Shown here piece after piece: positions 8,827 to 19,142 of a stretch of DNA of 64,000 nt; the stretch's first letter is position 1, and the number at the start of each line of letters is the position of its first letter. A program made the translations under genes and the position numbers. The notes under the pieces were generated by a model, which made no database searches, was not told where the DNA came from, and was given only the letters and a program-made list of their open reading frames with translations. The stretch lies in the NCBI GenBank assembly GCA_022414725.1, contig CM039466.1:15171287-15235286 (forward strand). The letters run 5' to 3'. The stretch is from Microglena sp. YARC (taxonomy: Eukaryota > Chlorophyta > Chlorophyceae > Chlamydomonadales > Chlamydomonadaceae).

Positions 8827-8859
8827 TATTTTCGGAAAGCAAACGAGGCAACTGTTGCA
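8827..8859 (-). terminator. 33-bp element downstream of thioredoxin gene
   Basis: Read on the minus strand this begins tgcaacagttgcctcgtttg and ends ccgaaaata. It matches 53,506-53,538 with one difference. Both copies lie in sense orientation just after a gene stop (22 bp here, 50 bp there). This copy contains the small hairpin GCAAC-A-GTTGC. It could be a transcript 3'-end signal; the alternative is a shared end of the IS607-type transposon found next to the second copy. Confidence 0.35.
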
Positions 8860-8880
8860 ACCTCCGACTCCCCCTTCATT

Positions 8881-9516
8881 TTAGCAGCTTGCTGACGGTC
8901 TCCTACAATATTTTTCTTTTGGACAAAAAACTGTACCTACTACACAGTCAGCTTGACTACTTTCAGAACCTCCTCCTCGTTGTACCTCTATTGAAAGTTT
9001 TCTGAAATCTTTCACAGACAATTCACACAATCTATCGATTTGATCTTTCTTTTTTCCACTTAAAGTAAATCCGCCATGTCTTAGCATATCTTTCAATTCC
9101 TTAACAGTCGTCAATTCCAAGTATGCCCGTCTTGATGTATTACCAGAAGAAGTATAACCAGATGTTTTTTTAGTTGAAGTCTTCAATTGGATTTTTGTCG
9201 TGGCGTCAAGCATGAACTGAGAAGCGAACGCTTTGATATCTTCGGCCGTCCTAGATCCCGAGTACTTGTTTACATTTCCGTTTGCGTCCAAAACGCAAAT
9301 AAAAGGGACGTAGCCATTGAAGGACTTTGACAATTTGGTCATAAATGCACCTTTTTCGGTTCTCAAAAGGTCACGGTCGATTTTCAAGATCTTAGACAAT
9401 GGGAACTTTGACTTATATCTCATCTCGAATTCCTCCCACACAGGAGCGAACATGCGACAGTGCATGCAAGAATTCGAATACACGAAAACAATTGTGGGGG
9501 GGGTGTTGGAAATCAT
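8881..9516 (-). CDS. Thioredoxin-like protein with SAP domain
   Basis: A 211-residue protein. Residues 1-~105 form a thioredoxin fold with active site SCMHCRMFAPVW (CxxC at 17-20), a middle cis-Pro segment NGYVPFICVLD and a final strand KYSGSRTAEDI. Residues ~130-165 (YLELTTVKELKDMLRHGG, then LSGKKKDQIDRLCEL) are a SAP motif, usually a DNA-binding helix-extension-helix. The C-terminus is Cys-rich. Thioredoxin-type oxidoreductases in large DNA viruses introduce disulfides into virion proteins; the SAP addition suggests DNA or nuclear localisation, which is inference. Gene intact. Confidence 0.8.
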   Translation of the reverse strand: MISNTPPTIVFVYSNSCMHCRMFAPVWEEFEMRYKSKFPLSKILKIDRDLLRTEKGAFMTKLSKSFNGYVPFICVLDANGNVNKYSGSRTAEDIKAFASQFMLDATTKIQLKTSTKKTSGYTSSGNTSRRAYLELTTVKELKDMLRHGGFTLSGKKKDQIDRLCELSVKDFRKLSIEVQRGGGSESSQADCVVGTVFCPKEKYCRRPSASC

Positions 9517-9724
9517 AATTTGTTTTATTTTTATGTAGGTACCATGAAGTAATAAAAAAGAATCTCATTTGACTGAATCTGCGTGTGCGCGCGTCAGGAG
9601 CTCATTTTGAAAAATACATTCGAAGTACATCATACTTTATTCTGATGGATTGCTTTTGGAACTACGATAAACCTAGACGTGATTATGGTTTAGGGGGGTT
9701 ATTATGGTTTATCATAATACACTT

Positions 9725-9877
9725 ATGAATCGCAATAGTAATCGCAATAATACGCCGCGGATAATATATGAATGTGACACGGTCGAGTACATTGACTTTG
9801 ACTTTGAATCATGGGGAGGGTGGAGAGCATGGCGACAGCAAAGTTTTTTCGACGAGGAGATGAATCATGATTATTAA
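9725..9877 (+). CDS. 50-residue acidic aromatic protein
   Basis: ATG 9725 to TAA 9877. The product is polar with an Asn/Arg start (MNRNSNRNNTPR), a strongly acidic-aromatic middle (YIDFDFESWGGWRAW) and an acidic end. The amino-acid pattern looks like protein. A still smaller frame (9645-9728, 27 residues with a hydrophobic end) overlaps its start through ATGA. The remaining 9540-9972 sequence is AT-rich with nothing else evident beyond the likely promoter of the next gene. Confidence 0.4.
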   Translation: MNRNSNRNNTPRIIYECDTVEYIDFDFESWGGWRAWRQQSFFDEEMNHDY

Positions 9878-9972
9878 TGATTTTTCGCCAATGATTTTTC
9901 TTGGATTGTATTTAAAGTTCTTCTCAAAACAAGTGTAAAAGAACAGTGTGTTCTCCTTACAACTCCCTCAAC

Positions 9973-10215
9973 ATGACCTTGAACAACGACAATCAAATAG
10001 AAAGATACCGGCGCGAGTTTCTAAAAACCGTCTGTAGTCACGGATACGCAGTCAACGTCAACGAAGAAGCCACCACCAAGGATCGATCAACATCAACACA
10101 ACCACCTAAGAAGTCTCCTTTTGTAGCCTCTGCCCCGTCGTCGTGTCCTGACGATGTCTTAGGGATTTTCCAAGCGCTACGCGAGAAACACCTGAAGTTT
10201 GTGAGAAACAACAGA

Positions 10216-10247
<32 letters not shown>

Positions 10248-11061
10248 CACTACCGGAAGCCGCCTCAGCAGTAGCAGTATACAACAGAGCAGCCCACAGG
10301 AATCTTCTTCCTCTAGAATATTCCTGAACAAGCACACGTTCGTGATGTCGATAGCAGAGGGGATCCAACCGGGACTGGAACTGCTACCACTCGAAGATCA
10401 AGAGAAGCAAGTGACACGACTTGTCACGCAAGCAACATTAGGTGCCGCAGCCGACGCTACCGGCCTGGTGAAGCGTTTCAGAAGAGTGACCGGGCAGCGC
10501 GTGCCGTCTGCAGAGGACATGCGATCAGCGTTGTACGACACGGACGTACTCTTCCGCGACAACAGACTGACGGATCTTGTGATCTTCCACACGGCGTGCT
10601 CACTGGACCTGGCGCTAGTCGTGCTCCGAGGTTGTTATGCACGCATCTATCCAGCGGACGCATCCGTGAGAGACCGGGCGCTCCTTTTGCACTTCAATGA
10701 GGAGGACGCAAAGTATGTTCTAATGTACCCTACGACCACCTCCACATCTGGTTATTATTACAGCCCCCTTTTGGTTGTATTAAAAAGGGTCGCACGCGAG
10801 TGCTGCCCGCTATCATCCGCTTCCGACATCGACACAAAGGTGTTTTCGATGGTAATATCAGGAGAGGAGAAGGAACCTCCCGGAACCTCCTCCCGGAACC
10901 TCCTCCCGGAACCTCCTCCCGACAAAAGCGACAGAGCTTCGGGCGCTGCTCACTGCGTGCGGCATCGGAGCGAAGCAACTCGCCGAAATCAGCGGAAATA
11001 CCGAAGAAGTCAAATCGAAAGGGGCGTTGTTTACGAAGGATGTCATGCGCACTGCACTTGA
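9973..11061 (+). CDS. Unknown protein with frame-shifting 13-bp repeat near its end
   Basis: Start at ATG 9973 (MTLNNDNQIERYRREF). The first ~300 residues look like real protein: a low-complexity Thr tract (ACT microsatellite at 10,216-10,245), then a helical region with PSAEDMRSALYDTDVLF and HFNEEDAKYVLMYP. The last ~50 residues in this frame are Arg-rich and poor. One base over, the DNA after 10,921 encodes a much more protein-like helical C-terminus ending at a TGA at 11,104. The frame switch coincides with three 13-bp repeats. Function not recognised. Confidence 0.6.
10872..10920 (+). repeat. 13-bp direct repeats inside a coding region
   Basis: One partial (10 bp) and three complete copies of ggaacctcctccc in tandem. 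Because 13 is not a multiple of three, each copy gained or lost changes the downstream frame. With one copy fewer, the upstream frame would read into the alternative C-terminus that ends at 11,104. Confidence 0.85.
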
Positions 11062-11247
11062 AACATTGTTGCGCAGGGACGATGAGGGAAGCGCAAACCA
11101 TTGAATTGTTTGTAACCAAAATAAATTGTTTGTAACCAAAATAAATTGTTTAGAATTATAATGTGTATAAGGATTTGCGCTTGATAATACTTATCAAGCC
11201 AAGAACCTGTCACAACATTGTAAGCAACACTCCTCCAAAAAATAAAT

Positions 11248-11508
11248 ATGTCACCTTTTGTGTCCGATCCAATGGGGTTCATCCGACACATTGACATGAT
11301 TCTAGGAGGGCGCTTGTCACCGGTGGACATCCAACACGAACTCAAAACATGTTGGACAGTTATAGCATTCGGTATGTTGATGTTGGCTGTCACAAAAATT
11401 TTAGGGATTTTTTGCACCTTAAACAAACAAAGAAATTTCCAATACGATCCTGTTGCGCCCAAGACGGAACTGTTGCGTCCACCAGACGAGATGTCAATGA
11501 ATGGATAG
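11248..11508 (+). CDS. Small membrane protein, one central helix
   Basis: An 86-residue protein with a soluble N-terminus (MSPFVSDPMGFIRHIDM), one helix (TVIAFGMLMLAVTKILGIF) and a polar tail with Pro-Pro (VAPKTELLRPPDE). Upstream, 11,105-11,247 contains a directly repeated 20-bp AT-rich segment (aattgtttgtaaccaaaata), possibly promoter sequence. Family not recognised. Confidence 0.5.
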   Translation: MSPFVSDPMGFIRHIDMILGGRLSPVDIQHELKTCWTVIAFGMLMLAVTKILGIFCTLNKQRNFQYDPVAPKTELLRPPDEMSMNG

Positions 11509-11596
11509 AGATAATACAGTCAGATATCGGGAATTATTGTCAGAGTGTAATATCCAAATAAAGGGTTCGGGACACAGGCATGATGCCATGTTTCAT

Positions 11597-11998
11597 TTAA
11601 GTGGTCTGCCCCACAGAGTGACTTTCTCTACGTTCCATTACGAGAGAGCGAACGAGCTGCACGTCTCCCCCCCGAATCGCCTCTGAAATATCGTCGTTAT
11701 CTTGGGGGGCGGATGTACATGTGTACTCACCAACACTGCTCTTATCCATTTCGGTTGTCAGAGACGCCAATGCCGACTCGATAGATTTATTATAATTCTT
11801 CTTTGGAGTAGTAGTATCAGTTGAAAGACGCGCGCGACCAGCGAGGTACTCTGCGATGGAGGCGTCCATCAACGCGGAGCGCACCTCGGACTGCGCCATC
11901 TCGAGGGGGGAGGGGACGACACGCGAAAAGGAATCACGGAGCGCGAGCTGGTTCTCACGGTACACGCGCACTACTGCTAGAAACTTATTCGACCTCAT
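11597..11998 (-). CDS. Unknown 133-residue soluble protein
   Basis: I place the start at ATG 11,996-11,998 (MRSNKFLAVVRVYREN). The frame is open upstream to 12,214 with a hydrophobic segment, but that part would overlap the plus-strand gene at 12,101. The product is helical and charged, with RVYRENQLALRDSF and a C-terminal SEAIRGGDVQLVRSLV stretch that resembles a single ankyrin-like helix pair. One such unit is not enough to assign a family. Confidence 0.45.
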   Translation of the reverse strand: MRSNKFLAVVRVYRENQLALRDSFSRVVPSPLEMAQSEVRSALMDASIAEYLAGRARLSTDTTTPKKNYNKSIESALASLTTEMDKSSVGEYTCTSAPQDNDDISEAIRGGDVQLVRSLVMERRESHSVGQTT

Positions 11999-12100
11999 CC
12001 TCTCTCTCTCAGATCCGGAAAAAAAAATTGAAGGGAAAACTCGAAGGATGAGAAGACAACACCAAGAACACAACACAATAATCGTTATTACAAACCAAGA

Positions 12101-12364
12101 ATGAATACCCCCTCTATAGCAGACCAGGTTATCGTAAGAAGGATTGTAGCCACAATGTTCTTTAATATATCCCAAGTTATAGACCTCACTACTGAGTACG
12201 CTGATTATGTGCACCCGGAAGAGGATGTGGTAAGGGATATGGTATTAGAGATATTCTCTCGCATCTGCCCCATCGTTGTAAGCGACGACTCGGATGATGA
12301 AACGTTACACTCTCTCACGGACACAACTCAGGTTGGTTTCGGAGGAAAGAGGAAGCGCGTCTGA
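12101..12364 (+). CDS. Small acidic protein with basic C-terminal signal
   Basis: An 87-residue product from ATG 12,101, mostly helical and acidic (VSDDSDDETLHSL) and ending in GGKRKRV, which resembles a monopartite nuclear localisation signal. It sits between two minus-strand genes, with 11 bp to the stop of the fibre gene. Function unknown. Confidence 0.5.
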   Translation: MNTPSIADQVIVRRIVATMFFNISQVIDLTTEYADYVHPEEDVVRDMVLEIFSRICPIVVSDDSDDETLHSLTDTTQVGFGGKRKRV

Positions 12365-12375
12365 AATCTATCTCT

Positions 12376-13341
12376 TCATTTTTTCATTTTTTTCTCGAGC
12401 GAATCGATACGCGCCTGCATACACTTGACACACCCGTAGAGAGCCGCGATAAGCTGGTCGTTGTTCAATGCAAGACAGTCGTCTATCCCAAACATGCTCT
12501 GGGTGGACACAGCCTTAGGGAAAACCGCCTGGACCTCCTGAGCGATCCACCCAAGCTTTGAGCGGTCGTTACCGACCTGATCGGGCGTGTACACGTCCTT
12601 ACGCCAAGAAAATCGACGCAAAGGGACTTTGCGGACGATCTCATAGCACCGCTCGAGGTCGGCGTTGCATATGTTCTCCTTTATACGGCGGTCAGATGTA
12701 ACAGTCCAGGTGCTAGAAGAGGGCTTGGCCGCACTGTCGCGCACGAGCTGTAACGAAAACGCAGGCTCGGTCCCTAGCAACGTTTCCCCCACCCCCAGTC
12801 TCCCAGAGAGACTCATAGAACCGGACACAGCGACCGCCGAGGTGCCTGGAGTGGATACCCCTACCCCAAGACGCGTGGACAGGAGACAGGTATCGTGTCG
12901 AAGCGACAAGAAAGAATGACTCGAGGGTTCACCGAACAAGCGAACCTGCCCCACTCTAGCAGACACGCGAGTCTCCGTCACCGAAGAGGACATGCGAACG
13001 CGGGTCAGCACAATTCGAAACCGGGAGGACGGTAACGAGGGGGGGACCGAGGTCACGGTTATCACCGCGCCTGTAACGGGGTATGGGGTAGTCGCGTAAG
13101 TGGTGTCGACAACTTGCCAGCTCTCCCCATCAGAGGACCGCCCAAGTACCACGAAACACCGCGGCTGCCCCGTATGAGTGGAGATGATCGGAGAAATCGA
13201 GTATGCACCCAGCGTGATCGGGTCCGGAAGCACGATGTCCACCCACTCCCCTGCGAAGGCTAATGCACCAGTAGTGGTAACGAACCCGACATCGGAAGAG
13301 GAGAGACCGTTGACAGCTCGAACGACAGAGACGAAACCCAA
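12376..13341 (-). CDS. Fibre C-terminal part with peptidase S74 (intramolecular chaperone) domain
   Basis: This 321-residue open frame ends with a clear chaperone-of-endosialidase domain: SDRRIKENICNADLERCYEI, then VPLRRFSW, then LGWIAQEVQAVFPKAVS, then LNNDQLIAALYGCVKCMQ and a coiled-coil end (ARIDSLEKKMKK). In this family the Ser of TSDRRIKEN is the autocleavage nucleophile, and the domain trimerises the fibre before cutting itself off. The upstream part is beta-rich and fits a fibre knob. It joins the segment to its right by a frame change near 13,340, so it is probably not an independent gene. Confidence 0.85.
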   Translation of the reverse strand: MGFVSVVRAVNGLSSSDVGFVTTTGALAFAGEWVDIVLPDPITLGAYSISPIISTHTGQPRCFVVLGRSSDGESWQVVDTTYATTPYPVTGAVITVTSVPPSLPSSRFRIVLTRVRMSSSVTETRVSARVGQVRLFGEPSSHSFLSLRHDTCLLSTRLGVGVSTPGTSAVAVSGSMSLSGRLGVGETLLGTEPAFSLQLVRDSAAKPSSSTWTVTSDRRIKENICNADLERCYEIVRKVPLRRFSWRKDVYTPDQVGNDRSKLGWIAQEVQAVFPKAVSTQSMFGIDDCLALNNDQLIAALYGCVKCMQARIDSLEKKMKK

Positions 13342-14109
13342 CGTGTTTCGCTATACAACCCCAACAAGTTCAACTTATCAAATACGCACGCAAGATGCGA
13401 TGACGATAACGACGACGACGAGGCAGAGACTGTATACGACCCGTTCCCGTACACAAGATTGCTCAATGTCGATGCTGAGGCGGGTGGTAACGCTACTGGC
13501 GGCCACTCCAATCTGTTAGCAGTTATAGAAGACAATGCTAACGCGTTATTGCTACTACTACTACTACTTCTTGCCCCCAGTGATACGACGCCACCGTGTT
13601 CCGAAAGGACACTCATGAGGCCCTTCGGGCTGGAGGAGTAGAGGCTCGCGCCTTTCACATCAGATACGCGGAGACTAAGGTTACCTCCGTCCATGAGGTT
13701 GCTCAGCGTCACACTGCATTCGGCAGGGGTCGCAAATAAAACGCACGCGTCCTCGAACGCTCAAATAGTGGGGTTGGTCAGGTATGTAAGCCCTATAGAG
13801 TTGTTGCTAGCGAACGATGCCATAGGGTACAACGTCTCGTTCACAACGTTAGAGGTGTACGCGGCAACCACTGATGTTTTGTGCGCAAGGTTCGACGAAA
13901 AAAAACACGACGGTGTCAAATTGGCAAACAAAAAATTAGAGGACGCGAGACTTGTGTTCGAGGCCCAATGCGAATGGTTGCTAGCGAAAGACGCCTGTGG
14001 CACCGTCACCCCGAACAAGGTGTTGGAACATGTAAAGGACTCGTTGCTCGCTAACAATGCAGTTGGTGCAATGATAGGAATCAGGAGGTTCGAACAATTA
14101 ATAGCGATG

Positions 14110-15660
14110 TTGTAGGCGGAACCACCCGCGTTGCTCCCGAACACGGCATCCGGGTGCGTTTTAAGATAGACATGGTTGGAGGTTCCGCATGCGGTGTTGC
14201 TACCAAACACGGCGTCAGGGTGCGTTTTGAGATTGACCTGGTTGGAGGTGGCCCATGCGGCATTGCTACCGAACACGGCGTCAGGGTGCGTTTTGAGATA
14301 GACATGGTTGGAGGCGGCCCATGCGGTATTGCTACCGAACACGGCATTTTAATGCGTAGAACGGTATACCATATTGGACGTGGACCATGCAACATTGCTT
14401 CCGAATACGGCATTCGAATGCGTGCTGATGTATATAAGGTTAGATGTTGCCCTCGAGGCATTGCTAGCGAATATCGCGTCCGGCTGTACATTGATATATA
14501 CCAGGTTGGAGGCTGCACATGCGGTATTGCTCCCGAACACGGCATTTGAATGCGTGTTTAGGTATACAAGGTTAGATGTTGCCCTTGAGGCATTGCTAGC
14601 AAATATCGCGTCCGGCTGTACATTGATATATACCAGGTTGGAGGAGGCCCATGCGGTGTTGCTCCCAAACACGGCATTGGAATGTGTAGAACGGTATACC
14701 ATATTTGACGTGGACCAGGCAACATTGCTTCCGAATACGGCATTAGAATGCGTGCTTAGGTACACAATGTTCGACGTAGCATTTGCAACATTGCTCCCGA
14801 ATATGGCATTCGAATGCGTGCTCATGTACACAAGGTTCGACGTAGCATTTGCAACATTGCTTCCGAATATGGCATTCGAATGAGTGCTCATGTACACAAG
14901 GTTCGACGCAGCATTTGCGGCGTTGCTCCCGAATACAGCATTCGAATGCGTGCTTAGGTACACAAGGTTCGACGTAGCATTTGCTGTGTTGCTTCCAAAT
15001 ACTGCATTCGAATGTGTGTTTAGGTATACAATGTTCGATGTTGCCCTTGAGGCATTGCTAGCGAATATCGCGTCCGGTTGCACATTGATATATACCAGGT
15101 TGGAGGCGGCACATGCGGTATTGCTCCCGAACACGGCATTCGAATGCGTGCTTAGGTACACAAGGTTCGATGTCGCCCTTGAGGCATTGCTAGCGAATAT
15201 CGCGTCCGGTTGCACATTGATATATACCAGGTTGGAGGCGGCACATGCGGTATTGCTCCCGAACACGGCATTCGAATGCGTGCTTAGGTACACAAGGTTC
15301 GATGTCGCCCTGGCGACATTGCTCCCGAACACGGCATTCGAATGCGTGCTTAGGTACACAAGGTTCGATGTCGCCCTGGCGACATTGCTCCCGAATATTG
15401 CATTCGAATGCGTGCTTAGGTACACAAGGTTCGATGTCGCCCTGGCGACATTGCTCCCGAATATTGCATTCGAATGCGTGCTTAGGTACACAAGGTTCGA
15501 TGTCGCCCTGGCGACATTGCTCCCGAATATTGCATTCGAATGCGTGCTTAGGTACACAAGGTTCGATGTCGCCTTGGCGACATTGCTCCCGAATATTGCA
15601 TTCGAATGCGTGCTTAGGTACACAAGGTTCGATGTCGCCTTGGCGACATTGCTGGCGTAT
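14110..15660 (-). repeat. 66-bp tandem repeats of the fibre shaft
   Basis: About two dozen units of 22 residues with consensus SNLVYLSTHSNAVFGSNxAx (minus strand). Each unit has Ser-Asn at regular spacing, as in other triple-stranded fibre shafts. Units near 15.3-15.6 kb are almost identical at the DNA level, indicating recent expansion or gene conversion; units near 14.2 and 14.6 kb have variants (LKTHPDAVFGSN, INVQPDAIFASN). Confidence 0.9.
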
Positions 15661-18446
15661 ACGGACATGGGGTAAGCGTCTCGATACATCATCATGTTGG
15701 ACGCGACCGAATACGTGAAGTTGCTGGCGTACACCAAAGCGTTGCTCGCGAACAACGAGGTAGGATACGCTCCTGTGTACACCAAATTGGACGCTGAGCA
15801 GGCAGTGTTGCTCGCCGTCACAGAAACGTTGCTAGCAAACAACGAGGTAGGATACGCTCCAGCGTACACTAAATTGGACGCTGAGCAGGCAGTGTTGCTC
15901 GCCGTCACAGAAACGTTGCTAGCAAACAACGAGGTAGGATACGCTCCAGCGTACACCAAATTGGACGCTGAGCAGGCAGTGTTGCTCGCAAACAACGCAG
16001 TAGGATACGCGCCCCCGAACACAATGTTGGACGCAGCGAATGACGCATTCATTGCCGCTACAGCGGCAGGGGCCGTAGATTTGTGCAATAGGTTGCTTGT
16101 GCTCGCGCAAACATTGCTTGTGTTCACGCAAAGGTTGCTCGTATACACAGCGGTTAGTGAATTGGTAAATGACAAATTGCTGGCGAAATAGGTGTCGATA
16201 CTGACCACATGAACGGTGTTTGATGTCCCGTTGCGAGGTTGCTTGCGAACGTGCTTCGCATGTCCAAGTGCCCGTATGCGAGATTGGAAGCAGCGACGCC
16301 TCTTAGAGAGCGGTCCTCCACTGCGACTAGACGAACATCTCTACTGGCAAGGGTCAGAAGGACATTACTATAAACCGCGTTGGATGTGTCAGTGGCAAGT
16401 CTGAAGTTGCTAGAGCAAACATTGCTTGAGTAGATGGAAATGTTAGACGCGAACAGCGACGTTGTAACGACATTGCTGGCGAACCTAATATCCGACAATT
16501 AACTTCCATAGACAACATTCGAGACATCGCTGCCGTGCGCGCCTACCCAGTTAGAGGCAAAGTCGGACCTCGTTGTTGTGTAAGCCACCATGTTTGACGA
16601 GTACACGCAAGATGAGTTGAACGTTCGATAGGAATTGACGAAGAAGCGGGGGTCGTGTCACTTGCGGCATGCGTGGGGCCAGTGACAAGACCTAGGTAGG
16701 TGTACGCGAAGAATGCGGGGTGCGCTACAATGCAAGGTTGAATACCTGCATCCTCCCTTAATAACATGTACCCGCCACCGTTGGAGGAGGACACGAACGA
16801 GATGCCCCCCTCGACACGGAGGTTCGACAGCGGGTGAGATAGAATGGACGCGTTGGAAGTCGCAATGTTTGACGCGTACGCGCCGGCGTTGCTGCTGAAG
16901 CCGGTGCTTCCTGATGTTATGAAGTCGATAAAGGCGTTGCTCGCAAAATTGGCGGTAGATAACGCCGAGAACGCCGTATTGATGCGGTTTCGGTCTCATG
17001 ATGAACGTCAACGATGCCATGGAGGCTAGCGCGATCGTAAACCCGACGTACGGCTTTCCGCAGATGCGCCGCGTCTGTGCGGCGGTTTGATACGTCAGTC
17101 ACAATCTGAACAATACCGGCAGGTTGGAGTACGCGAGTGCAGTGAAGGTTCCTGTCTCGTTCGCTATCGATGCCAATTCCACCACCTGGCCTCCATCTCG
17201 ATTTCGTTCCAAGCCACAAGAAATTATTGGAACTTGAAAGACATGTTGGTGTTGTTCGCGATGGCGTTGCTGAGCTCATTGTATGCGTCAAGCAAGGCAG
17301 ATGCACTTGGAGGTATCGATGCAGCAGGAATGTTCTTGAAGTCGCGCACAGATTAGAATATTGCGTGGCGAATATAAGAGCCTGCGACAAACAGGTCCCA
17401 CTCGCAGGTAGCCTATGTCTACGCCTTCATCATACCCCACCGTTTAATGCGATTCTCTACGGATTCGAGTAGTCCACATTGAGCACAAGGTCGTTCAATC
17501 CCGCCGCGCGGCGACAGTCGCGATCATGTCGCTGAGTGACCGGTAAGCGATGTAGAGTGCGGTCGCGGCTGGGAGGGATGCTCGAGGACGGCATTGTGTG
17601 GGTGTGCACGAGGTTCTCGTACCTTTGTCCCGGATCATGTCTGCGTCCGTGGCGACCCGTATACTGTTAGTTGCGGAACCGTCAAGCCCGAAGTCGAATC
17701 CAGGAACGCGACTTCGATGTCGTCTGATGTTACCTCGTCATCTACGAGCGTACTTCCGTATTTGACCGACTAATCTTAACAATACACGCGCGTCCGCGTA
17801 GATATCCGGAGGGTCGTCGAATGATTATTGCTGGAGGGAGCAGTGCTGTTCGTCAAAGACGCCATGCGGACCCTTCGGCTATTGTCATTGCTATCGGCGT
17901 AAGCGATCTTGATCGTTTTGGGGGTAGCGCTGGCAACGTTTCCTTCACATGCGACGAGTGTGCAAAACGTTGGTGCAACTACGTGCATTGTCGTCGGATT
18001 GCTGGAATCACCGTTCATCCAAATGTCCCCCTGCAGATCGGACCAGGCAGGGAGTCCAACATGTTTTTTAAGAAACGTGTTCGATGCTTGTAAAACTGAA
18101 AAGAATGAAGAGGACATCACATCAATTGAATTCACCATACAGTTGATTTCAAACTTAAACATCGGAACGAAGCTTGGGGGATGTGTGCAGATAAAAAAAA
18201 TGCACCCCAACACAAAAAGAATGGCGGATACGGAAAGTACTGAAGCTCCTGCAAAAGTGTACCAAGGACAAAAGCCCACTCTGACGTAACTTCCTGAAAG
18301 CTCACTTGCGTCGTCTCATAACTGGGAAACTGGATTGTTATCATCGTGAATCTAATCGTATCGGTGTGCGTACTCATGATCGGTTTCCTTGTGAATACCA
18401 TATTTAAGCCTGTTACAACGTTACAATTCAAGTTTCAGTAGAAACT

Positions 18447-19015
18447 CTTGAATTAGCAGAAAGATGTTTACCGCACAAGGACGACTTCTTGTACAAATCA
18501 AAGGATGACTCTAGTATCCCAATGACATCGGAGCACATCCTCCTAAAACATACATCGACAAGCTGAAAAACGTCTCTACAAACTCACACGAGTTCGAGCC
18601 AGTTTAACTGATCCCCTCGCACCTGAAGCTAGTCCGGACGATATGGTTGACGAAAACATCCTATCCTCGATCAGAGATACATACAATTATGTCAGGCGAC
18701 GGTTTCCGCAGGCAACCGGGATCTTTCCCCGTCCCCAGTTAATTACGTGTTTTTTTCACTCGGCGACAAGGGAATTTAAGAGTAGTCTCCCCCCTGGAAC
18801 GATAGTGGTGCGCAGGAGTTCCACATTTTTATTAGCAGAGGTGTTTGCGCGACCACCAACATCAAGACGTTCATTTCCAACAACTACATTATTTTTTATC
18901 ACCGGATTGATTGTTCCACATGCTCTTGTGTTGTACCTCATACGTGTAAGATGTATCGAAAGGTGATCGTTGTTGGCCCATAACACGTTCAATGGCAAAT
19001 ACGCCAACTTACAGG
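18447..19015 (+). other. Eroded coding remnant upstream of the repeat array
   Basis: Protein-like sequence is readable only in pieces: residues around IDKLKNVSTNSHEFEPV near 18,550, then a 107-residue open frame 18,643-18,966 (MVDENILSSIRDTYNYVRRR, then a hydrophobic TTLFFITGLIVPHALVLYL). The pieces are in different frames, so this is either a decayed gene or sequence with indel errors. A further 34-residue acidic frame lies at 19,025-19,129. No family recognised. Confidence 0.35.
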
Positions 19016-19142
19016 TAATTCAAAATGTGGGATGAAGAAACCGACGAATGGGGGGACAAGTATCCACCTCGTGATAATCAATATTCCGAAAGCGAACATA
19101 TTCGATGCGTGCTGAAACACATACGATAGCGGCTGTAAGGAA

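Larger units (their letters stand above)
12376..18279 (-). pseudogene. Giant fibre gene: membrane anchor, SN repeats, S74 chaperone; interrupted
   Basis: Read from 18,279 leftward, the pieces line up as one ~1,950-residue protein. An N-terminal membrane anchor (SVSAILFVLGCIFFIC) is followed by a soluble head (17,400-18,200), a Ser-Asn-rich zone (SSNAGAYASNIATSNAS near 16,880), 66-bp/22-residue repeats (14.1-15.7 kb) and a C-terminal endosialidase-chaperone domain. Breaks: an in-frame TAA at 14,347-14,349 within a repeat, a frame change near 13,340, and several between 16,200 and 17,776. The layout is that of trimeric fibres that fold and release through an S74 chaperone. Either the gene has decayed or this stretch carries sequence errors. 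Confidence 0.7.

Noticed and set aside
14374..15675. Plus-strand repeat frames of up to 263 residues across the fibre repeats
   Set aside because: They are repeat-driven shadows of the minus-strand SN repeats, with no flanking coding sequence or domain.
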